Assembly: GCA_902574355.1 (NCBI GenBank)
Contig: CACGNN010000001.1
Span: 1 to 64,000, forward strand
DNA from: an uncultured SAR86 cluster bacterium
Lineage (GTDB): Bacteria; Pseudomonadota; Gammaproteobacteria; Magnimaribacterales; Magnimaribacteraceae
DNA: 64,000 nucleotides
Direction: 5' to 3'
Shown here: positions 16,714 through 25,902 of the stretch, in pieces
Layout of the letters: each line of letters starts with the position of its first letter
Numbering within the stretch: position 1 is the first letter of the stretch
The notes under the pieces: generated by a model
What the model was told of the DNA's origin: nothing
Databases searched by the model: none
Seen by the model: the letters and a program-made list of their open reading frames with translations, nothing else
Made by a program: the position numbers and the translations under genes

Positions 16714-17439
16714 ATGTTTAAAAACATAATCTTGTTATTCTTCACCCTTACTTTAGTATCTTGTGGGGAAATTATTCAGCCAACACTAGATACCTTCAAA
16801 GCAGAAAAAGATGTATTTGAATCTGGTAAATCTTTAATTTCCTTACCATTTGATCTCCATGATTTAGAGGAGGTTACTGTCGATCAAAATACTTTATTGA
16901 TAGGAGTGCATGGAAGTAATAGCCCAGGTTATGAATGGATTTATCCTCTTCAAACATTAAATGATGAAAATAATATGGTTGCCTTTTTTCGTTGGGATGA
17001 TGAAGCTTGTCCAGCTCCATCAGTGAGTTCTTTGCTGAGTTTAATTGAGAAAAAAATCAGTGATAACCCTAATTTAAATAAAATTATTTTGCTTGGTCAT
17101 AGCTACGGAGGGCTTCTCGTAGTAGCATTTGCAGAAGCCTGGGAGATGGATTTCCCTTTACAAATTCACTCAATAGCAGCTCCACTTGCAGGAATGGGTA
17201 TATTCACTTCCATCTGCAATTATGAGGTGCCCAATAATTTAAGAGACAACATAGAACTCCATCAATGGAGAACTATTAAAGAGTTAGATGGCGCCTTTAG
17301 CGATTTAGATTATGACCCTCAAGTGGTGAAAATTCTAAAAAGTAAGGTCACAAGACTTCCAGAAACATACAAAGGAAATAAATTAGGACATAATTGGTCC
17401 ATTAGCTGGGTAGCTGATGAAATAAGTAAGGAAGAATAG
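16714..17439 (+). CDS. Lipoprotein alpha/beta hydrolase
   Basis: A 241-residue protein. The lipobox Leu-Val-Ser-Cys lies at residues 14-17 after a hydrophobic stretch, so it is lipid-anchored. It has an alpha/beta hydrolase core with a LIGVHGSNS oxyanion strand near residue 63 and the nucleophile elbow GHSYGG near residue 128. A catalytic His could be the one in KLGHNW near the C-terminus. The fold resembles lipase-like or esterase-like proteins; the substrate is unknown. The MFS gene follows after 24 bases. Confidence 0.7.
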   Translation: MFKNIILLFFTLTLVSCGEIIQPTLDTFKAEKDVFESGKSLISLPFDLHDLEEVTVDQNTLLIGVHGSNSPGYEWIYPLQTLNDENNMVAFFRWDDEACPAPSVSSLLSLIEKKISDNPNLNKIILLGHSYGGLLVVAFAEAWEMDFPLQIHSIAAPLAGMGIFTSICNYEVPNNLRDNIELHQWRTIKELDGAFSDLDYDPQVVKILKSKVTRLPETYKGNKLGHNWSISWVADEISKEE

Positions 17440-17463
17440 AGCTAACATAACTTTATAAATGTC

Positions 17464-18687
17464 ATGCGCAACATAGCAAGTTTATTTCAAGATCGAGGTA
17501 TTAACTATGGATGGGTTATGGTCCTGGTAGTCTTTGTTTTGAGCGGACTAGCCTTTGGATCAATGGCATCTATCTCTGTATTTTTAAAACCAGTCTCTCT
17601 GGAATTTGGATGGACTAGAGGCCAGACCTCTTTTGCATATACAGTTGCTTCATTTTCATCTGCTGCATTCGGAGTAATGTGGGGTCAAGTTGCAGATAAG
17701 TTCGGAACTCGATGGTTTGGTTTTGTAGGTGCTATCTGTATGAGTTTAACTCTTTTTCTCCTATCTGGTATGGATTCTGTATTTCAGTTTTATCTTCTAT
17801 ATTTTTTATTTGGAGCTATGGGTAGTGCTCTTCTGTTTTCACCTTTATACGCCAATGTAGGTTTTTGGTTTAAAGAAAATCCTGGACTAGCTCTAGGTTT
17901 GGCCGCATCGGGGGGTGCTATTGGTCAAGCGTTTATTCCTCATATAAGTGGTTTATTGATTGAATCTTTAGGCTGGAAGTCTGCCTATATGAACTTGGCT
18001 TTTATCTATATAACAATTGCTTTACCTATATCTTTTCTTATTAAGGAGTCACCCTGGAGAATTAGTGCAAGATCAGATGACAGTCAAGATGATAGATATT
18101 TTGTCCTTTCTGAAAAAGAGGTAGTTTCATGGATCAGTCTTGCTGTTATTTTCTGTTGTATTTGTATGGCTATTCCAATCATGCACTTGGTTCCATTATT
18201 GACTGATCAAGGATTCTCTCTTGAGTTTGCAACCTCCGTTTTGATGGTTTTAATGGTGTCCGGTGCATTCGGCAGAATATTTGGAGGTATTTTAGGCGAT
18301 CGTATTGGCGCATTACCAGGATATATCTTAATGTCCCTAGGCCAAACGATTTTTGTTATATGGTTTCCTGGCCTTATATCCCCAATGATAATTTATTTAA
18401 TGGCTGCATTATTTGGATTCACCTATTCAGGAGTTATGTCGAGTATTTTGGTTTGTACCAGGATGATGGTTCCTGCAAACTATGGTGCAAGAGCTATGAG
18501 TCTAACTTCTTTTTTTGGCTGGATTGGAATGGGGTTAGGAGGATTTTTGGGAGGTTATTTCTTTGATATTTATGGGAATTATAATTGGGCGTTTACATTT
18601 GCTGGTCTGTCAGGCGTTATAAATCTAATTATCCTTTCATTCTTTTTTCTTTACATAAGAAGAGCAGAAAAGTTAGTTTTCAATTAA
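17464..18687 (+). CDS. Major facilitator superfamily transporter (OFA/monocarboxylate-like)
   Basis: A 407-residue inner-membrane protein with 12 predicted helices. It starts with a GINYGWVMVLVVFVLSGLAFG helix and has a GQVADKFGTRW loop between helices 2 and 3, as in the major facilitator signature. The second half repeats this with FGRIFGGILGDRIG. The pattern fits the oxalate:formate antiporter/monocarboxylate branch. It probably moves a small organic acid. rlmN follows seven bases after the stop. Confidence 0.8.
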   Translation: MRNIASLFQDRGINYGWVMVLVVFVLSGLAFGSMASISVFLKPVSLEFGWTRGQTSFAYTVASFSSAAFGVMWGQVADKFGTRWFGFVGAICMSLTLFLLSGMDSVFQFYLLYFLFGAMGSALLFSPLYANVGFWFKENPGLALGLAASGGAIGQAFIPHISGLLIESLGWKSAYMNLAFIYITIALPISFLIKESPWRISARSDDSQDDRYFVLSEKEVVSWISLAVIFCCICMAIPIMHLVPLLTDQGFSLEFATSVLMVLMVSGAFGRIFGGILGDRIGALPGYILMSLGQTIFVIWFPGLISPMIIYLMAALFGFTYSGVMSSILVCTRMMVPANYGARAMSLTSFFGWIGMGLGGFLGGYFFDIYGNYNWAFTFAGLSGVINLIILSFFFLYIRRAEKLVFN

Positions 18688-18694
18688 AAGAGAC

Positions 18695-19816
18695 ATGAAA
18701 CAAAATCATTCTAAGAAAATTAACCTTATGGGCTTAAGTAGAAGAGAGTTAGAGGATTTTTTTGTTTCCATTGAGGAAAAGCCGTTTAGGGCAACCCAAA
18801 TAATTAAATGGATACATCAAAGAGGAGTTTCAGATATCTCTCAGATGACCGATTTGTCAAAAGCATTGCGTCAAAGACTAGAAGAAACATGTGAAATAAA
18901 GGTTCCTGAAATTTTATATGAAAAATCATCAAAAGATGGAACCAAAAAATGGGTCATTAAAGTTGGAGAAAAAGATTTAATTGAAATGGTTCTCATACCT
19001 GAAAAGAATAGAGCCACTTTATGCGTTTCATCACAAGTTGGGTGTGCGGTAGATTGCAGTTTTTGTGCTACTGGAAAGCAGGGCTTTTCAAGAAATTTAG
19101 ACTTAGATGAAATAATAGGACAAGTTTGGGTTGCTGCTAATTCCTTTGGCTTACCTAGAGAGCCTAACTCAAGACATATTACAAATGTGGTAATGATGGG
19201 AATGGGAGAACCATTGTTAAACTTTGAACCTGTTGTAAATGCTATGGATTTAATGACAGATGATCACGCTTATGGTCTATCTAAAAGAAAAGTTACTTTG
19301 AGCACCTCAGGTATTGTTCCTAAAATTGATGACTTAAGTAAGGTAAGTGATGTTGCTCTTACAATATCCTTACATGCTCCTAATGATGAACTTAGAAATG
19401 AGCTAGTTCCTATAAATAAAAAATATCCCATTCAAGAGCTGCTGGATTCAGTGAAGCGTTATGTCGATTCATGCGATGATAAAAGAATAACAACAATCGA
19501 GTATATTCTCATTGATGGTATTAATGATGAAATGGCACATGCAGAAGAGCTGGCAGAGTTATTGAGACAATTGCCCAGCAAAATAAATCTAATTCCTTTT
19601 AATGCTTTTGAAGGATCAGAGTATCTAAAACCCTCCGGAAATAGAGTTAAAAGGTTTCAAAAATATCTCCAAGGTGAGGGTTATGTTACGACCATTAGAT
19701 CAACAAGAGGTGATGACATCATGGCCGCTTGCGGACAACTAGTCGGACAAGTTAATGATAAGACGCGCAGAAAAGAACGAGCGCAAAAAAATCAAATTCA
19801 GACTAAGGCAATCTAG
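18695..19816 (+). CDS. rlmN: RlmN, 23S rRNA A2503 / tRNA A37 C2-methyltransferase
   Basis: A 373-residue radical-SAM enzyme that methylates C2 of A2503 in 23S rRNA and A37 in some tRNAs. The iron-sulfur cluster ligands are Cys117, Cys121 and Cys124 in a GCAVDCSFC motif. The second catalytic Cys is in the C-terminal MAACGQL segment. The VVMMGMGEP stretch and the STSGIVP strand are typical of RlmN. Length is normal. The next gene overlaps the stop by one base (TAGTG), so translation is probably coupled. Confidence 0.96.
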   Translation: MKQNHSKKINLMGLSRRELEDFFVSIEEKPFRATQIIKWIHQRGVSDISQMTDLSKALRQRLEETCEIKVPEILYEKSSKDGTKKWVIKVGEKDLIEMVLIPEKNRATLCVSSQVGCAVDCSFCATGKQGFSRNLDLDEIIGQVWVAANSFGLPREPNSRHITNVVMMGMGEPLLNFEPVVNAMDLMTDDHAYGLSKRKVTLSTSGIVPKIDDLSKVSDVALTISLHAPNDELRNELVPINKKYPIQELLDSVKRYVDSCDDKRITTIEYILIDGINDEMAHAEELAELLRQLPSKINLIPFNAFEGSEYLKPSGNRVKRFQKYLQGEGYVTTIRSTRGDDIMAACGQLVGQVNDKTRRKERAQKNQIQTKAI

Positions 19817-20973
19817 TGTTAAGAAATATCGCAGTAATAGGAGCAGGAGTATCTGGTCTAACTGCTGGGTATGCATTAAAAAAAATTGGCTTAGAAGTTG
19901 AAATTTTTGAAAGATCACAATCTATAGACGCATTTGGAGCCGGTATAACGCTTTCCAAGAATGCTACTCTTTTGCTGCAAGATCTAGATCTCATGGATGT
20001 TTTATCTTCTAAGGGTCACTATCCTTTGGGTTCCTTCATACGGGATTATAAGAAAGCTAAGGTAATAAAGTTCAAGACACTTGATAAAAATTTTATAACT
20101 TTAGATAGAAGAGATCTTGTATTAGTACTCTCGAATAGATTTGAAGAGCTTGGTGGAAGTATCATCCTCGATAGTGAGATTGAATCAATTGATCCTGCTT
20201 CAGGAGAAATCATAATATCTACTCATAAAAAAAAGACCTATGATCTAATACTAATTTGCGATGGCATTAAGTCTTCTTTAAGAGAGCATTATTTTGACGA
20301 ACAAAAACCTCAATTTACAAAATATGTAGCATGGAGAGGCATGACCTCGATAGAGAACCTTCCTAAATTCGAAGGAAATGATAAGGTCAATGTTTACTAC
20401 GGCCCTGGAGGTCATTGTGTGCATTATCCAACTGGCAGAGGAGATCTTATTAATTTCATTGCTATTGAGCATAATGAAATTTGGTCTGAAGAGTCTTGGA
20501 AAATAAAGGGAAATAAATCTGAATTTCTTAATTGCTTTGCTGGATGGAACGAAGAATTACTTTCTATGTTTGGTTCGTCTCAAGAAATATATAAATGGGG
20601 TATTTTTGAAAGACCTCTCCCAAAAAAACTGTACCGAGATAAGTGCTTGCTTCTAGGAGATGCTGCTCATCCTATGGCTCCTTTTCTAGGACAAGGAGGG
20701 TGTCTTGCGATTGAAGATGCTTACTGTTTAGCATCTTTAATAAAGGACAAAGAAGACCTGAATAACATAGTTCGTAATTATGATAGGTTACGAAATAGTA
20801 GAAGTAGATGGATACAAAAAAGATCAAAACTTCAGGGGATATTCAATCATGTCTCTAACCCCATACTGGCAAAGATAAGAAACTTAGTTACAAAAATAAT
20901 TATGAATAATAGTGTGGATAAACTGCATTCATATAATCTTATTAAAGAACTCTCTGAATTAAAGAAGATTTAA
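19816..20973 (+). CDS. FAD-dependent aromatic-ring-type monooxygenase
   Basis: A 385-residue flavoprotein of the UbiH/salicylate hydroxylase family. It begins with the dinucleotide-binding motif IGAGVSGLTAG and has the GDAAHPMAPFLGQGG motif near residue 280 that contacts FAD. An intermediate DLILICDGIKSSLR segment matches the DG motif. It should use NAD(P)H and oxygen to hydroxylate an aromatic or similar ring. The start is GTG overlapping the rlmN stop by one base. The GPH-type symporter starts at the next base after its stop. Ubiquinone-pathway function is possible, but the family is broad. Confidence 0.8.
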   Translation: MLRNIAVIGAGVSGLTAGYALKKIGLEVEIFERSQSIDAFGAGITLSKNATLLLQDLDLMDVLSSKGHYPLGSFIRDYKKAKVIKFKTLDKNFITLDRRDLVLVLSNRFEELGGSIILDSEIESIDPASGEIIISTHKKKTYDLILICDGIKSSLREHYFDEQKPQFTKYVAWRGMTSIENLPKFEGNDKVNVYYGPGGHCVHYPTGRGDLINFIAIEHNEIWSEESWKIKGNKSEFLNCFAGWNEELLSMFGSSQEIYKWGIFERPLPKKLYRDKCLLLGDAAHPMAPFLGQGGCLAIEDAYCLASLIKDKEDLNNIVRNYDRLRNSRSRWIQKRSKLQGIFNHVSNPILAKIRNLVTKIIMNNSVDKLHSYNLIKELSELKKI

Positions 20974-22332
20974 ATGAGAAAAGTACCTTTAGGAACAACT
21001 ATAGCTTACGGCATGCCGGGATTGGGGGCAGGTTATATGTATCTTTTGATGAGCCTATACGTCATGAAATTTTCTACCGACGTACTACTCATTGCTCCAG
21101 CTGTAATGGGAGTCATTTTTAGTATATCCAGGATATGGGATGCCGTATCAGATCCCATAGCAGGGTATTTAAGTGACAGGACCACATTTAAATTCGGCAG
21201 GAGAAGAACTTGGATGCTAATAAGCTTTATTCCCATTTCGTTTGGATTTTTAGCAGTCTTTTCGCCACCTGAATCTATGCAAGGTCAGTCTCTTGATTTG
21301 TGGATGATGATAGCAATACTCAGTTTCTATTCGGCAATAACTCTTCTTAACGTACCTCATATGGCTCTAGGGGCGGAACTATCAGAAGATTATCATGAGA
21401 GGACTAGGCTGTTTGGGGTAAGGCATATTGGCTTTACGCTGGGATCAATTCTTGCATTAGTCTCTATGAGTTTGTTAATTAGCGAAGAAAATAATCCTGA
21501 TGGAGATGTTAGACAATTGGCTGGTAGTCTCGCTTTTTATGCCATTGGTGCAATGTCGCTGATGATATTTTTTGCAGTCTCAAAACTTAAAGAAAATCCT
21601 GAATTTCAAAACAGAGTAAATAAAAATCCATTTAAGGCATTCAGAGACGTATGGATAAACCCACATGCGAAAATATTAATAATAGTTCTATTTATTGAAA
21701 ATTTAGGTGGGGCAGTTATAGGAGTGCTCACCCTTTATGTAACTCAATATATAGTTGAAGCTCCTGCTTGGGCGCCTTTAATTATATTTGCTTACATGCT
21801 TCCGTCAGCTTTATCTGTTCCTCTTTGGATACCATTATCAAGAAGATTTGGAAAAATAAGATTATGGGTTTTTAGTCTTACCTTTACAGGTATTTCATTC
21901 GGCGGAATTTTTATTATTCCTTTTTTGGACTCTGTAACTGATAGGTTGATTGTTATGTTTATTGGTGCAGCTTTAGGTGGTATGGCTGCAGGCTGTGGAG
22001 GAGCAATTGGCCCTTCTGTTAAAGGTGATGTGATAGATTATGACGAGTACCTAACAGGAGAGAGGAAAGAAGGTTCTTATTTTGCAGCACTTAATTTTGT
22101 ATTTAAGAGCGCAACAGGGATTATGCTTCTTGTAACTGGCTTTGTTCTGCAGTTTTCTGGTTTTATCCCTAATCAACCTCAGACGATGGAAGTAAAAATT
22201 GCACTGATTAGTCTTTATGGCCTTGTACCTTTAGTTTTTTATAGCTTAGGAGCTTATCTTTTATATAAAAAATTTAAGTTTGGTGAAAAAGAACACGCAG
22301 CAATAAAACAGCAGATTCAAGAAAGAGTTTAA
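20974..22332 (+). CDS. GPH-family sodium/sugar-type symporter
   Basis: A 452-residue inner-membrane protein with about 12 helices. The SRIWDAVSDPIAGYLSDRT and KFGRRRTWML segments after helix 2 are typical of the glycoside-pentoside-hexuronide:cation symporter family. A DVIDYDEYLTGERKEGSYFA loop is the family's second signature. It imports a sugar or glycoside-like solute with Na+ or H+; the substrate cannot be read from sequence. It starts at the base after the monooxygenase stop and overlaps the next gene by one base (TAATG). Confidence 0.85.
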   Translation: MRKVPLGTTIAYGMPGLGAGYMYLLMSLYVMKFSTDVLLIAPAVMGVIFSISRIWDAVSDPIAGYLSDRTTFKFGRRRTWMLISFIPISFGFLAVFSPPESMQGQSLDLWMMIAILSFYSAITLLNVPHMALGAELSEDYHERTRLFGVRHIGFTLGSILALVSMSLLISEENNPDGDVRQLAGSLAFYAIGAMSLMIFFAVSKLKENPEFQNRVNKNPFKAFRDVWINPHAKILIIVLFIENLGGAVIGVLTLYVTQYIVEAPAWAPLIIFAYMLPSALSVPLWIPLSRRFGKIRLWVFSLTFTGISFGGIFIIPFLDSVTDRLIVMFIGAALGGMAAGCGGAIGPSVKGDVIDYDEYLTGERKEGSYFAALNFVFKSATGIMLLVTGFVLQFSGFIPNQPQTMEVKIALISLYGLVPLVFYSLGAYLLYKKFKFGEKEHAAIKQQIQERV

Positions 22333-22964
22333 TGACAAGATTATTTAAATGGCTTACATTTATTATAGTTTTTTTTACGACCATTGTTGTTCCAGCAATC
22401 TTTTTGGAAACACCATTTTCTAGATATGGAGAAATAGCACTAGCTTGGGCAGGTGAAAATACTGTCTATACTTCGATTGTAGTTATGACCGCTTTAGCTG
22501 CAGATGTATTTCTCCCTGTTCCAAATGGACTAACAAATACTTTAGCAGGAGCTAGTTTGGGCTGGGCACTTGCTTCAATTGTTGTATGGATAGGTCTAAA
22601 TCTAGGAGCAGTATTTGGCTATCTAGTAGGTAGATTTGCAGCAAGACCACTAGCTCAAAAGATAGTTGGTTTGGATGATTTAAAAAAAGCGGAAGATTCG
22701 GCTAGAGATATTGATGTTATGAGCTTAATTCTTGCTAGACCTGTCCCTGCATTTGCTGAACTCAGTACCCTTGCAGCGGGAATAACTAATATGCCATTTA
22801 GGAAATTTATCTATGTAATGATCTTGTCTAATATAGGTGTGGCTATAGTATTTTCAGGACTTGGAGCTGCAGCACTATCAAGTGGTTCATCAACTTTAGC
22901 TTTTTTTGGGGCAGCCTTATTGCCCGCTATGCTTTACTATCTTTATAAGAAATCCAATAAATAG
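22332..22964 (+). CDS. VTT-domain (TVP38/DedA-like) membrane protein
   Basis: A 210-residue inner-membrane protein with five or six predicted helices. A FLPVPNGLTNTLAGASLG stretch and a VGRFAARPLAQ segment match the conserved core of VTT (formerly SNARE-associated) proteins, and the RPVPAFAELSTLAAG segment matches their second half. DedA/VTT proteins are linked to lipid scrambling and membrane homeostasis. The start codon overlaps the previous stop. It is the last gene of a tightly packed run from 17464. Confidence 0.75.
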   Translation: MTRLFKWLTFIIVFFTTIVVPAIFLETPFSRYGEIALAWAGENTVYTSIVVMTALAADVFLPVPNGLTNTLAGASLGWALASIVVWIGLNLGAVFGYLVGRFAARPLAQKIVGLDDLKKAEDSARDIDVMSLILARPVPAFAELSTLAAGITNMPFRKFIYVMILSNIGVAIVFSGLGAAALSSGSSTLAFFGAALLPAMLYYLYKKSNK

Positions 22965-22982
22965 GCTCGACAGTAATTAACT

Positions 22983-23945
22983 TCAAGAATGATTTGATAT
23001 GAAAGACTCAATTAGCTTCTCAATCTCTTCGGAATGAGTTGCATGCATCATATGGTCAGCCTCTCTTAAAATGTATAAGGAAGAATTATCTATGGCATTA
23101 TTGGCATGTTTTGCATGTTCAATATCTACATTAATATCCTCGTCTCCGTGTAAGATTAGAACAGGTGAAGAGATTTTATCGTAAGGAATATTTAGATTAG
23201 TAAATTGCTTATAATCATTTTTAATACCAAGTCTTCTGATGCTAATTGGCCAAATTGACCATATAACCTTTTTAAGAAGAGCAATATTCTCTTTCTTTTC
23301 AAGTAACCTTAATCTATTTTTATCATTAGGAAGCATCATTTTCGCCAATCTGTCATTGCCAAAAGATGACATAAATAGTAATTGAATAAAAAGTTTAAAA
23401 TCCCAAGAATTTATTAATGCCTCATCCTTCTTAAGGAAATCTTGAGAGAAACTTACAGCTTCGAACAATATCAGTCCTAAGGTTTTCTCAGGATACTTAG
23501 CTGCAAAGTGCATTGAGGAAGGTCCGCCTCCAGAGACTCCCATAATAAAAACTTTATCAATTTCTAAGGTATCCAATAAAGCTTTGAAACTATCAGCCTG
23601 TTGTTCAGGAGTTTTGCCCACAGATATATCTGTTCTTCTGTATCCAGGTCTTGAAGGTGTTAAAACTCTATATTTCTGTGTAGGTTCAATATTTTGATCA
23701 CAACCACCAGGTGAACCATGGATATATAAAAGGACAGGGCCATTACTGCCCTTGAAAATAAACTCAATATTTCCTCTAGATGTCACAAAGAAACGAGACT
23801 TCCTCAGGAGTCTGTAAATATAAATCTGTTTATAAATGATGTAAGGAACTAGCCCTATTGCTTCAAGAAATCTATAAGGAAAAAAATAAAATAAGAGGAT
23901 TGTTACAACTAAGACAGAAAGCCCAATAAGTACTCCCGTCATCAT
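22983..23945 (-). CDS. Membrane-anchored alpha/beta hydrolase
   Basis: A 320-residue protein with an N-terminal membrane helix (about residues 4-22) and an alpha/beta hydrolase domain. The oxyanion strand is LLYIHGSPGG. The nucleophile elbow is GVSGGGPS, with an HGDEDINV segment for the acid and EADHMMHAT for the catalytic His. It resembles epoxide-hydrolase/haloperoxidase-like enzymes; the substrate is unknown. It ends 18 bases from the VTT gene, facing it, and begins seven bases after the dioxygenase gene, so it belongs to the same minus-strand operon. Confidence 0.78.
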   Translation of the reverse strand: MMTGVLIGLSVLVVTILLFYFFPYRFLEAIGLVPYIIYKQIYIYRLLRKSRFFVTSRGNIEFIFKGSNGPVLLYIHGSPGGCDQNIEPTQKYRVLTPSRPGYRRTDISVGKTPEQQADSFKALLDTLEIDKVFIMGVSGGGPSSMHFAAKYPEKTLGLILFEAVSFSQDFLKKDEALINSWDFKLFIQLLFMSSFGNDRLAKMMLPNDKNRLRLLEKKENIALLKKVIWSIWPISIRRLGIKNDYKQFTNLNIPYDKISSPVLILHGDEDINVDIEHAKHANNAIDNSSLYILREADHMMHATHSEEIEKLIESFISNHS

Positions 23946-23952
23946 ATTAAGT

Positions 23953-24834
23953 TTATGGTTTCAAGATTCCTATAGATTCTTTTTTAGGATTAAACTCTGC
24001 AGGAGAAACACTAGATCCATCATGCCCACCAAGAGTTCCAAAAGAACTAAAACCTAATATATGTTTTTGCTTTTCGGTTATCTTTCCGAGTACTTCATCT
24101 CGGATACTATATTGATGATTTTCTTGAGGTTTCACCCAAGGCTGTAAAAAAGCTGTCGAGATATTACTTCTCATTGATCCTGATCTATTTAAACCATTCC
24201 CGTGCCAAAGCCTTCCTTCCCAAACTATTGCTGTCCCTCTTGGTGCAGTTAAAGAATTAGCCATTTTTTGAATCTCTTCACCATTTGCAGTGCGATAATC
24301 TATAAGTGGCCATTTATGTGATCCAGGTATGAGCCTAGTACCACCATTTTCAGGAGAGTTATCTGAGATCAAGTACATTACATTCGCCATGAAAGGAAAG
24401 TCCATAGGATGAGGCACTAAAGGCCATTGATCTTGGTGAAGGGCCATTTTCTCATTACCACTTCCATTCATATGCGCTCCCATTGAACAAAGACAAACTC
24501 TTTCTCCGATTAAATGCTGAATAAGAGGTAGTATTTTTGGATGATCGATTAGTTTCAAAAAACAATCACCTTTATTAATGAGATTCCAGACTAATCTACT
24601 TACTTTTTCCTCTTCAGATGACTCTATGCCTAACCCTTCATCACCTCTGACTTTCGACCCTACCTTATATTTTTCTTCACCTAAGAACTGTTCGTTGAGT
24701 CTTTCATCCATCTCATCAATTTCATCACCACTTAATACATTAGCAATCAAAGCCATACCATATTTATCTAAATGATTTTTAGCTTCTTCTATATCTTCAG
24801 TTAAGGGTGGATACTCTAGAGTTTCAAGGTTCAT
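23953..24834 (-). CDS. Phytanoyl-CoA dioxygenase (PhyH)-family protein 1
   Basis: A 293-residue Fe(II)/2-oxoglutarate oxygenase. The iron ligands are in HQDQW (His-x-Asp) and in LWHGNGLNRS, whose following Arg is the usual 2-oxoglutarate contact. The N-terminus starts with a KNHLDKYGMALIANVLS segment, as in many PhyH proteins. It shares its layout with the next gene upstream, so the two look like diverged tandem paralogues. The start ATG overlaps that gene's stop by four bases (ATGA). Substrate unknown; PhyH proteins hydroxylate lipids, halogenated compounds and amino acids. Confidence 0.82.
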   Translation of the reverse strand: MNLETLEYPPLTEDIEEAKNHLDKYGMALIANVLSGDEIDEMDERLNEQFLGEEKYKVGSKVRGDEGLGIESSEEEKVSRLVWNLINKGDCFLKLIDHPKILPLIQHLIGERVCLCSMGAHMNGSGNEKMALHQDQWPLVPHPMDFPFMANVMYLISDNSPENGGTRLIPGSHKWPLIDYRTANGEEIQKMANSLTAPRGTAIVWEGRLWHGNGLNRSGSMRSNISTAFLQPWVKPQENHQYSIRDEVLGKITEKQKHILGFSSFGTLGGHDGSSVSPAEFNPKKESIGILKP

Positions 24835-25814
24835 TGCTTAGTTGGTTTTAGTTCTTTTATTCTTTTAGGTTCAATATCTATGAGATAGTCCATAGAGCTT
24901 TCAATTCTTCCATAAGCATTCCAGACTTTAAATCCTAGTCTGGACTTTAGTTTTTCTGAACAAGAATCCCAAAGATCTCTATCAAGTCCAAGTGTTTGGT
25001 TTTCTTGTTGTCTAAACTGAGGTGAGCAGAAAGTTGTAAGTACGCCTAATCTATCTGTATTGCCAGTATTAGCTCCAGTACCATGCCAAAGTCTTCCATC
25101 AAAAACCATTAAAGAGCCTGCCTTTGCCTCAGGTTGATTTATGGGATAAATACTTTGGTCCTCTTGATTGGGGTGCGCTCCAGTAAGATGAGATCCTGCA
25201 ACTACCTCAGTAGCCCCGTTCGTTGGAGAGAAATCTGACAGCATCCACATGCAATTAGCTACAACTGGTGGCGATATACCAAGTGACACGTCAGGCTCGA
25301 CGAAACTTGCGTCGGCCTTTCTCGTTATTTCTGAGGGTCTTATATAACTTTCTCCAGCTTTTACAGGTTGAGGCATCCACCATTGGTCTGTATGCAAGCC
25401 CATTCTTACTCCACCGGGTTTGGCAATATTTGCTGAGTGTGTAGATAAAATAAAATCATTTCCCAAAATATGTCCTACAAGCTCGTCTACCAGATGATGA
25501 GTTACCATTTCTCTAAAACATTCACCTTTATTCGCCAACATCCAAAGTCTTTGGTTCACACCTCCATTGCTCTCACTAAAGGAATTTTTGTCTACACGAC
25601 CTTCTTTAAACTTAACTTCTTGATTTGCTCCTCCATCTCTAAAAGATAAGCCTAGTTCTTCTTCAGCTTCAGCTTGCTCAAGAAGTCGTCTTTTAGCAAT
25701 TTCTATTTCATTATCACTTAGAACATCTGGTATTAAACAATAACCATATTTATCTAGATCTAATTTAGCTTGATCTATATCTTTTGTATCTTTTGGGCAA
25801 TCTTCTAAAAACAT
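24831..25814 (-). CDS. Phytanoyl-CoA dioxygenase (PhyH)-family protein 2
   Basis: A 327-residue Fe(II)/2-oxoglutarate oxygenase. The iron ligands are in LHTDQWW (His-x-Asp) and in RLWHGTGANTGNTDR (distal His, then Arg). It begins with a LDLDKYGYCLIPDVLSDNEIE segment very like that of its neighbour. It is about 34 residues longer, mostly from an insert after the first iron motif. It is the first gene of a minus-strand operon with the second PhyH gene and an alpha/beta hydrolase. The start lies 88 bases from the divergent aldo-keto reductase start, so a shared control region is likely. Confidence 0.82.
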   Translation of the reverse strand: MFLEDCPKDTKDIDQAKLDLDKYGYCLIPDVLSDNEIEIAKRRLLEQAEAEEELGLSFRDGGANQEVKFKEGRVDKNSFSESNGGVNQRLWMLANKGECFREMVTHHLVDELVGHILGNDFILSTHSANIAKPGGVRMGLHTDQWWMPQPVKAGESYIRPSEITRKADASFVEPDVSLGISPPVVANCMWMLSDFSPTNGATEVVAGSHLTGAHPNQEDQSIYPINQPEAKAGSLMVFDGRLWHGTGANTGNTDRLGVLTTFCSPQFRQQENQTLGLDRDLWDSCSEKLKSRLGFKVWNAYGRIESSMDYLIDIEPKRIKELKPTKQ

Positions 25815-25902
25815 AGAAGCATGATGTTAGCATGAAAAAATTGTTTTCTTCAATATTGAGGAATAGCGTTCCGCTATAATATTCTTGAACTTAAATTGTT
25901 AT

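Noticed and set aside
25856-25880. Promoter TTGAGG-TATAAT ahead of the aldo-keto reductase
   Set aside because: The spacing is only 13 bases, too short for a normal sigma-70 promoter.
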